NCBI GenBank assembly: GCA_965153455.1
Contig: OZ234499.1
Location: 18,224,271 to 18,288,270 of the forward strand
Direction: 5' to 3'
DNA from: Sphagnum compactum
Lineage: Eukaryota; Bryophyta; Sphagnopsida; Sphagnales
Length of the DNA: 64,000 bases
Shown: positions 33,601 to 46,819 of the stretch, in pieces
Position numbering within the stretch: the stretch's first letter is position 1
Layout: every line of letters begins with the position of its first letter
The notes under the pieces: model-generated
The model's database searches: none
What the model saw: only the letters and a program-made list of their open reading frames with translations
What the model was told of the DNA's origin: nothing
Program-made: the position numbers and the translations under genes

Positions 33601-35026
33601 ATGAAGAGGAGTTAATTTTTAGTTAGTTGAGCACTAACCCAGGGCAATCACAACAAGCTTGTGTGTATGATTTTTGCTGGACACTAAATCCCTCTACAAA
33701 TTGGTGAGTTTCTTGAAGAATTCTTCCACTTGTTATACTGAATATGCTTCTAGCCTTTTTTGACCTATTCACCAATGGACAGAGACAGATATAAAGCTTG
33801 CCTTGGTTCTCCGCACTGCTGCATCAACACATCTTATTTCTTCTCCACTTCCATAAGTCCTCACACCTGTCTTCTGATTCACTGTCCAACCTACTGCCAA
33901 ATTGACTAGGCCACCCTGGACTTGCAGGATTTGTTGGATAGCTTGCCAACATTTCTATTTCATGTTCATTGAATTTATCACTCCATGATGTGTGGTATCA
34001 TAGTTCCAAATGCATGTTTTTTTCAGTACAGAGATGGATGCATTACAAGACACATGTGTGCACATTTAAGTGTAAACAATGGAGCCCTACAAGTGTAAGT
34101 GTGCTTCATCAATGGGTGGACACACTGTGACCAGAACCTGTGTCCGGATTTCTTTGCTGTGTGAACAAGGCTCACCTGGTGGCTGGATGAAGAGATGACC
34201 TAATGAATGGATGACTGCGCAGATTTGGACCGGCAGAAAGTGCCAAAACGGAAGACGGTTTGTAATCATGAGGCGTGGAGCAAGCCACAATGCTCCCGCT
34301 TCTGTTGTTTTTTTTTCTGTTTTTGATGTTGCTTGTTGTTTGCAGATTATGGCTTGCATTCTTCACAGTTTGGATGGCGCTCGGCGTTGATCGACTTGTT
34401 CTTTGCGCGGCTTCTTCGACGTATGCGATGGAAGGAAGTGCGGACTGTCAAGATAAGAAGGGAGCTTCTGGAGATGGGAAGCTAAGTTCCGAGATCAGAG
34501 CCTGAGTAGTGAGGAAAATTGTGTCATGGATGTTTTCTCATTTTGCTGGTGTCAGTGTTGTGTGGTTTTTGAATAAGATTTCTGTTAGTAGTTCTTGTGA
34601 GGGAAGAATGCCCTAGCATGGTGGAAATTGATTGAGAACTTTGCATTTTCGTTGTGCCTTAGTTCTCTTACAGAAATAGACAGACTAGAATGCTTACTGT
34701 AGGGACCGATTGAAGAAGGTGAAAAAAATTACAGGGTTTTCATGAGCAGCTATTCATGGCAATTGGGACTGTGATGGGGATAAATTTCACTATGTTGGGG
34801 TTCTGTGGGATCTGTTTTGGAGGGAAGTGATTGTGTACCGAAAAAATTCTAGGATTCTGGAGCTGCATCTGTAGTGGGTGGTTTGGGTGCTCATTCCTTC
34901 TCTTTGTTCAACTTCATGGGTTTTAAGCTGTGGGAAATTATGGTGAGGTTCATGTTCTAAAGCTGGGAGTTGGGTTTATAAATTACCATGTTTAGACCTG
35001 TTGGGCTCAAGAGAGAGAAGCCAGAG
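33601..35026. other. intergenic, one weak small-ORF candidate
   Basis: A plus frame at 34275-34505 (76 codons) begins with a strongly hydrophobic stretch encoded largely by a T-run. It ends in the hydrophilic MEGSADCQDKKGASGDGK. Without a recognised family it remains an unlikely small-protein gene. The rest shows nothing. Confidence 0.2.
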
Positions 35027-35112
35027 AGTACTGATTCTTCATGGTCCGTAGTCTATATTTTAACCGGAGAATACTGATTCTTCATGGTCAGTAGTCTATA
35101 TTTTAAGTGCTG
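35027..35112 (+). repeat. 43-bp tandem duplication
   Basis: TACTGATTCTTCATGGTC(C/A)G plus TAGTCTATATTTTAA occurs twice with a period of 43 bp and very few mismatches, so the duplication is recent. No gene is involved. Confidence 0.85.
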
Positions 35113-36590
35113 TATGTAGTAATTAGTTTCAGTGTTGAGCTGCTGTTACACCTCTCTGTGAATTTCAACATAAGACAGAAACTTCTTTGATTTCTATCTC
35201 ATCAAATGTGGTTTTGTCATAGCCCTCTCTTTTGGTGACACCGCTTCATCAGTGGGTGGGTGAGCAGTGCTCCCAGGGGTGTGAAAGAAATACAGACCTA
35301 ATTCATTCTGCACTTTGTTGTTCAAAATATTTGCGCCCTTTATGACTAGACAATCCTACCAGTAAGTCTTCACCAATGTACTGGTGTAGTTCGGCTGTTC
35401 CTGCTGGTTTAGAGTTTACACAAGTCACCATTGTATCTATATAAACCAAAAAATTATGAAGTTTACCAGGGTTTCTTCAAAAATTAGTTGAAAGAGGCTA
35501 AAATGAACCAGAAACAAGGCCTTCACTTTTAGAGGGATTGTTGAGTGAAATATTTACATTAAATACCCCGCGTAACATTTCACACTTGATTATTTGTTTC
35601 ACATTAGGCCTATCAAAGTAATGCAATTTCCATAATGACTTGTGGAAAGGTCATTACTCAGGGCCAAGTTGCAAAGACATGTACATTGTGGTAAAATTAG
35701 TATAATGACTTGAGTTAGTAATACAACCTATTGGAGTTGGATTTTAACTTCAAACAACACTGGACAATTCCCTTCAACTTTCTCTTCACACCGAATTTTG
35801 TCAGCCAAAGTCAGTTGCAATCCTGAGAAAGATGTCAAGTGCTATTGCATCTTTCTGCCCTATTGCTGAAATATGGCGTGACCACCAGGTAAACCCTCTT
35901 GATGCCCTTCTAGTTGAAAGGTTGAACTAGGTTATTGGCGGTACAGTGGGTGATGGTGGGTTGGAAAGAAAAAAGTTTGGACTGGACTTATTGAACTTTA
36001 AAAGAATATAAGAAACATTTGAAAGAAGCATTTCTTGTAGAGTCTCTCCTTTTGAAAAAGAGTTACATCCAGTGACCAGTCAATAAAACATAAAGGAAGA
36101 CCGGCCACTCCATATTAACACAAGTTACCACCATGCTAAGTTCAACACTCTTCATAGAGTCCATGAGTTTGCACATCTAAACTAGAAAGCCCATTCTGAC
36201 ACTCTTTCAGGAGTCTATAAGTAGGCACATCCAAAAGTCTATCACTATCTTTTAGCAAACCAATGCTCTTGGAGAACACACATTTTAAACTTGAGCACAA
36301 GTCAAAAAAGGCTTTGAATTTAGTGCAAAATAGTCCTCAGTGTCACAATGTACTTAAGTCAATTTGCAATGATCCACAAATTGTCAGAACACCCAGTAGC
36401 ATTTTTTTGCCATTATTGATCACTTAGCCCACTGTGTGTATCTGGGGTGTCATAAGATCCCTGAATGTAAAAATATGTACTTAATCATATGTTTCGTATG
36501 ATGAGAATATCCATACATTGGATAGCAATGATTCAGGGTTTTATTTTTTCAAATTCCGGAAGTAGGTCCACTGCCGAGGAAACAGAGGGA
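35113..36590. other. intergenic, no gene seen
   Basis: Only short frames and no recognisable element on either strand. Confidence 0.45.
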
Positions 36591-36943
36591 AAATATTAAA
36601 CAGGCCAAAGGAAATGAATGCAGTCAGCACAAAAGTGCTGCTGCGATTTTTTCCTCCAGTCTGCCCATTTGCCCAGCCATATTTTCTCAGTTCACACCCA
36701 GGCATGTTTTGCACTTGTAACCTCATATAATACAGCATGTTTTGCACTTGTAACCTCACATAACATGCCAATTAATATGTTATATACCCCTAATGTGTTC
36801 ATAACGTGCATAACGTGGACTCAAAACATGCCTAGGCATGACAAGGTGAAAATAAACCGGGCAAATGGGCAGACTGGAGGAAACAATCGCAGCAGTACTT
36901 CTGTCCTGACTGCATTCATTTCCTTTGGCCTGTTTAATGTTTT
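36591..36943. mobile_element. fold-back / MITE-like inverted-repeat element
   Basis: Arms of about 120 bp, 36591-36711 and 36822-36943, are near-complementary. The left arm holds TTAAACAGGCCAAAGGAAAT, GAATGCAGTCAG, CCTCCAGTCTGCCCATTTGC and GGCATGTTTTG, and the right arm holds their complements. The central 110 bases contain a 33-bp-period direct repeat (GCATGTTTTGCACTTGTAAC at 36702 and 36735). Frames on both strands encode the same peptide (ANGQTGG, VLTAFISFGLFN) purely because of the inverted repeat. Such hairpins are typical of fold-back elements and of small-RNA sources. Confidence 0.8.
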
Positions 36944-38994
36944 CTGGAAACCCAGCATTTCATTACCATGTTATGGAGACTGTCTTAGGTGGGCTATAGC
37001 ATTTTTACAAAAGTGTCACTACAAGTGGAGACCTAGGAAGTGCCTAAGTCTAGTATGGATGTCGAAAATGGCAAAAAAATCCCTAATAATCACAAATTTT
37101 CGTTTTTATATTTTTATTTTCTGAAAAAAAATTAGCCAAGTTGTCAAAGTTTGCCACAGAAAAAAAGCACGTGTGTGTTTGTTACTGTGAATGTGACCAC
37201 TGACCACACCCTAACCCTCCCAAAACCAGGGTTCCCCAAGTCCCATTTTGGAACTGCTGAAAAGCCATTGAGAAGGTGGTGTGGGGCATTATTGAAACAA
37301 TGGACGAAAAGTGAATGTAGAGTGATTTTCATTGCTGGAAATCAAATTAAAATTAGTTTAGCAAGGTTTCATAAGACCTTTTGAAGTTAATACCACTTTG
37401 ACCTGAATGGTTTTGAGATGGGTGATCTTATAGGAGGCTTTGATATACTTGGGCCAACACGAGTCTACATATAAAGATAGGTATTTGTTTATTTGTTTCG
37501 TTTGTCAGATGTGAGCATGTTGTAATCCTCCCAAACCATAGGTCCTTGCTTTGATTTCGATATTGACTGCCAAGAGCCCTTCAAGAGGCGGTGCACATTT
37601 TGCACATCACCATTTCCAGGTCACTTGAGCAAAGTTATTCAATTTAGGATATTTTTCTCTACAAAATTCTTTTAAATTTATAGATTTTTTTATAAGAAAT
37701 CTGAAGTTATGACCACTTCAACTTATAGTATAGAGATGGACGACATTACATGAGCTCTAATATACTTGGGCTAACAGCACAAAAGCCCACTAATCATACT
37801 TGATGACAACTAGAGGACCTCAAAACAAGGTCACTAAATTTCTGAACTTTTGTTCGCACTGCCTGCACTGCATGGTAGCTCCTTCAAAAATGAAATGCAA
37901 CCCTTAGACTAAACCTCACCTTTATTTGCAAAGCTACACAAACAAAGTGATGTTATTCAAACATATCTGTAGTACTTGTTGTCGGGAAGATCAAACTAGT
38001 CTTGCTTCATGGGAAATTGGAAGCTTCACAGACAGAAAAATGAAACAATATTGGCCCAGAGTCTGACTTTGACTGACATTAGTGCCAAAAATGAATCATG
38101 AATCAAGGTTTTTTTTCTAGCTGAATTTAGTCAGTTGCCTACAACCATTTTCAAAATGGCTAAAATTTTAAACATTGGGTTTCTACTATTTAGTCATCAA
38201 ATTTCCATTTTTTTACTAAATCACAAGATTTTTCTGTTGGGTTCTAGCATATAGCTAAAAAAAGAAGGTAAGGATAGAATTTGAATTTTTTGTGTTTTTA
38301 GGTTATAGATTTGAATATGTACATTAGTAAATTGATTGTGATACTTAATGATTGAAATAAAAATTTATGGATTTTTTAATTGAAATTATGAGATTTTTAG
38401 AATTTTAAATTATTGGACTTTGATTAGGATTAATGGTTGGATCTTAAACTTGTTAGGGGCTTGGTTTTATTTTTTAAATATAATAAAAAATAATATCAAA
38501 AAAAATTTGCACCAAATTTCATGAAAATATTGAATTATGGATTTTTTAATAGGTATAAATTAGTTGTTTGTCAAAAGTTCATAACAAATTAAAAATAAAG
38601 TGATTCATGTTAAGATTTTTCACACATGCTTTATTTTATAACTTTTACATGTGTTAACTTATCATGGAATAAAAACTTTAAAATTCATACCTTATATGCT
38701 TGTGTCATGTTGTGGCACATTTTTAAGAATTTGCAATTGGATTTTTAAAGAACATTTTTGAAGGCTGATTTTGGTCAACCTTAAATCACATTGACCTTTT
38801 ATTTCTTGGCAAAGCAAATGTTGAAATAATAATGAAACAAAGAGGATTACTTGGTTTTCATTAGAGTGTTCAATTTTTTGGGGTGAATGCTCGTCTCAAC
38901 ACCAACCTTGTTTCATTTTTGCCTTTCCTTTCTAGACTTCTTAGGCCAAATGATGCACTTGTCTAGATCTACTTAAGCAAATTTAATAGAAATA
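36944..38994. other. AT-rich intergenic, no gene seen
   Basis: 37140-38880 is very AT-rich with no frame above 77 codons. Nothing is recognised. Confidence 0.45.
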
Positions 38995-39650
38995 TACTTT
39001 AGATCCTTACACACCTTTTCCTATGCAATGCCATATTGACATGCTTTTGAAAAACATGCCCAAAGCAAGTGCCCTTAAAGCTCTCTTCTAAACCAAACGA
39101 TTCATAGTTTGCAATAACTTTCAATGCAATAGTCATTGCATTGAGATTTAACTCCTCATTTTTAACATAAGCAATGATCTTTTTTCTTAAACCACATTTG
39201 TCCAATAATTCTATTAGACTTTTAGCCAATGTTTGACCACTAGTCTCTATCACCTCAAACAAGCCAATAGTTACATGTTTTGACTATCAATCACTCCTCA
39301 AAAAATCAATCACTAATGCAAAGACATAATAATCTCCCTTAAACATCCAAAGATCAAAGCTAATTATTGTAGAAAAACAATTTTGCCAATGCAGGAAGAA
39401 CATACTATTGACTTCTTTTTTCAATTAACCTTGACAATATATCTTTTGAAAACTCCCTTTTGGAAGGGAAATTTAATCTTGGACATAGACATAAAATTAA
39501 ATGTTTTAGCTACATGCTTTCCACAAATTGAATTGGTAAATTGTTTTTGATAATCAAAAGGCCTAAATCTTCTAAAAATTCTTTCTGTGGCACATCCTTT
39601 TTTCTTAAGGAATCTTTGATAGAAGAAAATAAAAAATTGACCCACAAAAC
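38995..39650 (-). pseudogene. hAT-family transposase fragment
   Basis: The minus strand reads KHVTIGLFEVIETSGQTLA, LRKKIIAYVKNEELNLNAMT and ESFKGTCFGHVFQKHV. The order GLFE...(K)IIAYVKxExxNLxxMTxALK...FxGxCFGHxxxK is that of plant BED-zinc-finger hAT transposases around the catalytic core. A stop precedes KHVTIG, and the upstream frame (to 39645, PFDYQKQFTNSICGK) is poorly conserved. The C-terminal dimerisation region and element ends are missing. Confidence 0.7.
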
Positions 39651-40126
39651 ATAATTGTTATTTCTTTTGTTAATTGTTTTTTTTCTTTTCCTTTCACCAA
39701 AGAGTTTACTTTTTCTTCAAACATTTTTACAATAATAATGTGCTCTACATTCACATTTTTTTAAAGAGAAGTTATTCCATTTGTCTTGTAATAAGAAATT
39801 AGTCCTTTTCTTGCTTGAATTCTTGAATTTCTTCATATTACAAGTTCTTGATAACAAAGGATACAACACATGATTTGTGTATTCTCAAGATCAATTTATG
39901 TATTATCATTGACACAATAAAAACTCTAACACAAAGATAATCTTCCATGTGGTTGCTAAATTTTTTTCGTGCATGTATTTTTTAAAGATTCATCTTTATT
40001 TATTTATCTTTCTCATTTTATGGATTTTTGTTTGTTTATGTTTGCACACTTACATTTTCTTCCATGATTTCATCATTCATACAAATTTCAATTGTTTCAT
40101 TATTTCCCATTACAACATTTTCATAT
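39651..40126. other. AT-rich intergenic, no gene seen
   Basis: T-rich sequence and a low-complexity hydrophobic frame (39949-40149) with no recognised family. Confidence 0.4.
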
Positions 40127-40216
40127 GTAGAGGATTTTTCCATTGGTAGTTTTCACAAGAATATTTCCAGAGTAGAGGATTTTTCCATTGGTAGTTTTCA
40201 CAAGAATATTTCCAGA
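40127..40216 (+). repeat. perfect 45-bp tandem duplication
   Basis: Two identical copies of a unit beginning GTAGAGGATTTTTCCATTGG and ending ATATTTCCAGA. The identity implies a very recent event or local gene conversion. The unit is a multiple of three and stays open in one frame, but no gene is recognised around it. Confidence 0.9.
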
Positions 40217-40734
40217 GTTAAATAAGGCACAAGATTAATATACAATTCCATTTTTTTTGACAAACAAAAAAATAAAATAAAATATTCACAAAGGTTTAGA
40301 GTTTAGAAAAACATTTACAAAAACAATGGGTTTAAAGGTGAAGATTTGACTCCACATTCGTTGTAGTCAAAACATTTACAAACAAAGGGGTTGAAGGTTA
40401 GGAAAAAATATAAAATCACTCACTTTTCTCTCAGTAAAATTAAAAAAATGTATAATGATAATTCTTTTTAGAAAAATTGTTTGGTTTATGGATATCCTGC
40501 ACATGAACAAACAAAAAAACAGATTACATTTTAAACAAACATATTGCAAGAATTTTTTAAAAAAAAACCAGAATAAATTTTTTAAAAAATTCTAAGAAAA
40601 TGAACTATTTAGCAAAAAAAACCAACAAATAAAAAATAAAAAGTATTCACCTTCTCTGATGGTTACTAAAAAGTTTGCTTCTCTCCAAGCTCGAAGCTCC
40701 TCCCTACAAAACAAGAGGGAGGAGGGAAGTACCA

Positions 40735-41170
40735 ACCAACACAAGGCAACAAAGCAATGAGGTAGTAAGGCGCAAGGCAACAAAGCAACAAATTAGGGGG
40801 AGTTAAAAGGTATTTCGAAGTAATGAGGTAGCGAAGTGAGCCAATGAAGTAGTCAGCGATGGCAACATGACGAAGCAGGAAGCAATGAGGCGAGGTAGTG
40901 AGGTAATGTGACGAAGTAACAAGGCGAGGTAATGAGGTAACATGACAAAGCAACGAGATAATGCATAAGGCAATGATGAGGTAGCACAATGAGGTAGCAC
41001 AATGAGGTAGCGCACAAGGCAGTGTGCTGAAGCAACAAGACAAGGTGATGAGGTAGTAGTAGGATGAGGTAGCAGCTTGATGAGGCAGCAATTCGAGGTA
41101 GCACAAGGCACATAAAGTTTGAGGTAGCACAAGGCATAGAAAGACGAGGAGGTAGCAACAAGACAAAAGT
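40735..41170 (+). repeat. purine-rich minisatellite, GAGGTAG(C)ACAA units
   Basis: Many irregular copies of GAGGTAGCACAA, AAGGCAACAAAGCAA and GATGAGGTAG. The strand is almost devoid of T apart from TGAGGT words. The complementary strand therefore shows three long overlapping frames (102-166 codons) rich in Leu, Cys, Ser and His, which are artefacts of the repeat. A purine tract (AAAGAAAAGAAG) continues to about 41270. Confidence 0.8.
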
Positions 41171-41565
41171 TAAGAAACAAAGAAAAGAAGTAGAAGGGAA
41201 AAAGAAAAGAAAAATGAGTGAGAGTGAGTAAAGGTGAGGAAAAAAGAAAAAAGTAAAGAAAAATGAACAAAAAAAACTCTATGATCCAAATTCAAAACTA
41301 AACACAAAAACATGGGAGAACACAACACATACAACCTTTGTGAACACCAGTGAAAAAATTGCAAGAAGAAGAACCAATGTAAAAAAGTTCATTTAACAAA
41401 AAAATTTAGGGTTTTCTCAAAGTGGCTGTTGGAATGCGGTGCTTCCACCTAACTCAAATTTTTTCACATAGGATTCTCTTGAAACCCTTACCCGGGTTAA
41501 GGGTCAGACCTCAACCGGGTCTCACTATTTTTATTTTTAAAAAACTTAACCGGTTATCACCATCC
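41171..41565. other. purine-rich flank of the minisatellite, no gene seen
   Basis: An A/G-rich run to about 41270, then AT-rich DNA, then a self-complementary ACCCGGGT at about 41491. No coding sequence is supported. Confidence 0.4.
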
Positions 41566-41640
41566 GGTTCTCACACAACTCACACAAGTGAGAACCAGTG
41601 ATCCGGTTTTTAGGCAGGGTATCATTCAGTGTGATACCCT
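41566..41640. repeat. two adjacent perfect 9-bp hairpins
   Basis: GGTTCTCAC (41566-41574) pairs with GTGAGAACC (41588-41596). AGGGTATCA (41616-41624) pairs with TGATACCCT (41632-41640). Imperfect ACCGGTT/CCGGTT words precede them. It may be the end of a non-autonomous element or a structured transcript region; no T-run follows. Confidence 0.65.
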
Positions 41641-42321
41641 GAGGGGTTCAAACTCTAATGCTCGACAAGATTTGTGATACTTGCCCAACACTGGATGAAA
41701 GCACATAGATATATCATATGGAGGAAATGGTTTATTTAATTTGTTTGTTTGCCATGTTGAGATCTCCCAAATCACAGTGCCTCTTGCTGCACTCTTGACC
41801 TACACTTGGAAAACCCCCCAGCAAGTAGGATTTGATGAAGGCGATTTGGAAATTTTTAGACCTAAGGTGATATTGAATTTTCAGCTGATTTTGTCATTGC
41901 AATTTCAATTCAATTAGAAAAAATGGTCTTGCAAGGAAAAGTTATTTGGGTAACCAGTTCAGACTTGGGCCAACAGCACAGGCTGAGGACAAAATGTGGT
42001 TGATGGTGAGGTTTGCACTCTGTAAAAGACAAAAATAAATTTCAGGTAAAAGTGAGAGATATCAAAAGCACTGTTTTAAGAAATACTTTGGCAAATTTTG
42101 TGAAAAACTGTGAAAAACATGTTTTTTTAAGAGGAACTTCTGACAGCCAAATCTCAACTTTTTTAATAAAAAAAAAGTCACCAGATTTTACATCAGGTTC
42201 CAATTGATAACCAACAATATGGAAGGATGCTTAATTACTTTTATATTTACTTTTTAGCCAAGTTTGGGTAAACCGTCTTACATAGATGATGACAACTCAG
42301 GCTACATTACAAATTCAAAAT
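41641..42321. other. intergenic between the hairpins and the peroxidase gene
   Basis: No gene recognised. The right part is probably the 3' flank of the peroxidase gene. Confidence 0.4.
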
Positions 42322-42327
42322 TTTATT
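42322..42327 (-). terminator. candidate polyadenylation signal of the peroxidase gene
   Basis: AATAAA on the minus strand, about 380 bases after the peroxidase stop codon. Plant signals are degenerate and one closer to the stop could be used, so this is tentative. Confidence 0.3.
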
Positions 42328-42709
42328 TTTAAAAAAAGAAAAAGAAAAACCATTGATCGAAAGATATATGTGGAACCCAAAATGAGAGCATATTAAAAGA
42401 AAAGCCCATGTAACATTATATAATTTTGCTGTACAAAGGGTTACATGAGTTTCAAAGGAGTCCCAAATCACATTCATAGGAATTAAAAAGGGCTTCAGAT
42501 CCCCAACAACAAGGGCATCAGATCCCGATGAAAGCTGCAAACAATTAATGCATAATCATACTGAAATGTACAAACAATTAAATTGCGTATTATCAGAGTT
42601 CAGTTTAAAAGAAAATCAAAATCGGATAATTAGAAACGGACAAAATTAATCCAGTTGCTCATGTAGTTGATCAGTTGTTAATTAGCTGAAAAATTTCTCT
42701 ACTGGATCA

Positions 42710-44779
<2,070 letters not shown>

Positions 44780-45108
44780 GATGATGATCTGCCGCACTAG
44801 GTCAATTATTCTTGAGACTTGCACCCTTTTACGATGAGACAAAGTTCTGGCCTAAATAGAACTGAAAAAAAGTCTTAATTCTTCTCAGCTCCACTAGCTA
44901 CTAGGAAGACAATGTCTTGTCTGGTTTCAGATGGCGCTGAATTATCACACTACCAGACTTTTTCTCGAAGCAAACACTGCTCGATTTTTGTTCTCCCCGG
45001 CTCGCATTCCGAATTCTGCACTAAGTAGCTAAAAATAATGAGTCTGTATGAATCTCGAGCAAACAAGTTGTGATGTTTTGATGCACTAGCTGCTGGTGCA
45101 TCGTCTGG

Positions 45109-45116
45109 TTTTTATA
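45109..45116 (-). promoter_or_regulatory. candidate TATA box of the peroxidase gene
   Basis: TATAAAAA on the minus strand, 330 bases before the chosen start codon. It would place transcription initiation near 45085 and give a leader of about 300 bases. About 200 bases further upstream the large inverted-repeat structure begins, so the undisturbed promoter is short. Confidence 0.5.
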
Positions 45117-45312
45117 CTGGTCGAGATCAGTGGAGAAGTGGGTTCCAGTACTATGCTCTGGCCTCGAAGCTGGAGCTCAATTTCGTCTTGCATTTCGTCA
45201 ACCATGAATTGATGCAACAGCGGAACACGTTGAATTCAGCTCAGTTTTTTCATCATCTCATGCCACGAAAATTATCTCTCCATGCGATCGATTAAAGTCA
45301 AGAAATCGCGGG
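45117..45312. other. peroxidase proximal upstream region
   Basis: Sequence between the TATA box and the inverted-repeat arm. It is more balanced in base composition than the surrounding intergenic DNA. No specific operator was recognised. Confidence 0.4.
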
Positions 45313-46555
45313 GAGTTGGTCATCTGCCCTCCTCCCTGACCGGTTGGAGTGGACCTGTCGATGTTTTTGTGTTACGACGGTCACCGCCATATTCTGAGGA
45401 GCTCAATCCGGAGCAACCGACGACATTGATGGTGCAGTCCCTCCTCACGCCACTTTGATAAAAGGGGCGTCCGGAGTCCCAGTGTTTCTTTTTCTGGCGA
45501 TTCGTCAGATTTTTACTTTTAAAAAAACCTTGGTCACCAATAAAAAGGAAAAAGGAGGATTTTTTCATTTAAAATCGCCTAAAAGCAACCAAAAAAATAT
45601 TTTTTGGGGGGAGTGTGTCGCCACATTTATGCTTTCTGCCTGAAATAATGTCGCCAACCTGGCGAAAACTGTCTGAATCTGCCTAGGGATGCTCGCCAAT
45701 ATGGGTCCATCAGGAAATTGCGAAACAAACACCGGTCGGGACGTTGCAAGTTTCCGCGTGACGCTGCAAGTTCTGCCAGGTCAAGCAAGTGAAGGACTAC
45801 TTCAGAACCAGCAACAGAGTAAAATGGGAAATGTTCCATGAAGTTCCCATCAAATGAATCGCATAGTTCACACTAACAAAGTCCACGTAGTGAACCTTCT
45901 TCAAAATGTGGGACCTTATGAAATCTACAATCGCATTGTGAAGGGTGTGTTTTTTTTTGGGCAGGTGGTGGGTTGGAAGCTGTGAATTTTGGCAACCTGG
46001 CAACAGAAAAGCAGAAAAAATGGGCACAAGTCCTCACAATATGAGGGGAAAAAATTATATTGTCACTATACTTTAAGAATTGCTTCCAACAAGTTGCCAA
46101 ATGATAGAAGGAATTCTAAAGATTTCTACTCCAACCCACCCCCACCCCTCCCTCGCTTCCCTCCCTCATGACCTGTAGCCAAATTTGGCTAAGTCCTCTT
46201 GGGCCTGATCGCCAACTCACTTACTTCACAAATTTGAAAAAACAAGACTGCTTCTGAATAGGAGTTTTTCTTTTCCCCCCAATTTTGTGAGGCAGGTGGT
46301 CTCATGATCATCCACTAGAACACTTAGCCATATTTGGCTATAGGTCAGATAGAAAAGTAGAAATTTTTAGGAACCCTGATATATTATTTTGATGACGTGT
46401 TGAAACCTGTTGTCTAAATCTGACAATTTCAGAAAACAAATCTTTAAAAGCTGATACTTTGGGCCATTTTTTTCAAGAAAATCCTTTCTATGAGTGACAC
46501 TGGCTTTTCTTTTTTCACCAAGCTGACAAATTTTGCCCCAACAAAAAATGTTGAT
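45313..46555 (+). repeat. left arm of the giant inverted repeat
   Basis: Matching words in order from the outer end are GACCGGTTGGAGTGGAC, TTTTGTGTTACGACG, TCACCGCCATATTCT, CACTTTGATAAAAGGGGCGT, GGTCAAGCAAG, GGAAATGTTCCA, TTATGAAATCTACAA, TAGCCAAATTTGGCTAAGTC and TTGTCTAAATCTG. The outer part is GC-rich. About 265 bp (45474-45740) have no counterpart in the right arm, which explains the length difference. Confidence 0.85.
46170..46346. repeat. MITE-like inverted repeat nested in the left arm
   Basis: GACCTGTAGCCAAATTTGGC and TAAGTCCTCTTG at the left are complementary to CACTTAGCCATATTTGGCTA and TAGGTC at the right. The ends are themselves palindromic (AGCCAAATTTGGCT). The homologous structure in the right arm is at 63254-63437, so it predates the arm duplication or has been copied between arms. 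Confidence 0.65.
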
Positions 46556-46594
46556 GGTGATTAGAAGACTACCCAATAAGAGGGTTATCTAGGT

Positions 46595-46760
46595 TAGGGC
46601 CCCCCTACCCACCTGCTTATCCATGGGGTGCCTACTTACCTATTTACTCATGGGGTATTTACCTATCTATCCACTCTTGAACTACTTACCTATATTTATC
46701 TACCTACTCACCCATTTACCTATGCAAGACAGGGATCATGAAAAGTCTACATGAGGATTA
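46595..46760 (+). repeat. degenerate TACCTA(T/C)CTA(C/T) tandem array
   Basis: Runs of CTACTTACCTATTTAC, CTATCTATCCACTC and CTACCTACTCACCCATTTAC just inside the left arm. Period about 20-30 bp, irregular. Confidence 0.65.
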
Positions 46761-46819
46761 CATAGGATCTACTCATGGGCCTACTTAAGGGATACCAAGG
46801 AACCGACCTAGGTATTCAT

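Noticed and set aside
34275-34505. 76-codon frame with hydrophobic N-terminus
   Set aside because: The hydrophobic part is encoded by a T-run. There is no family match and no promoter or splice evidence.
36541-37124. 168-codon plus frame and 76-codon minus frame encoding the same peptide
   Set aside because: The shared peptide arises because the two arms of the fold-back element are inverted copies.
40666-41270. Three overlapping minus-strand frames of 102-166 codons
   Set aside because: They lie in a purine-rich minisatellite with few T, so the opposite strand lacks stops in all frames. The peptides are repetitive.
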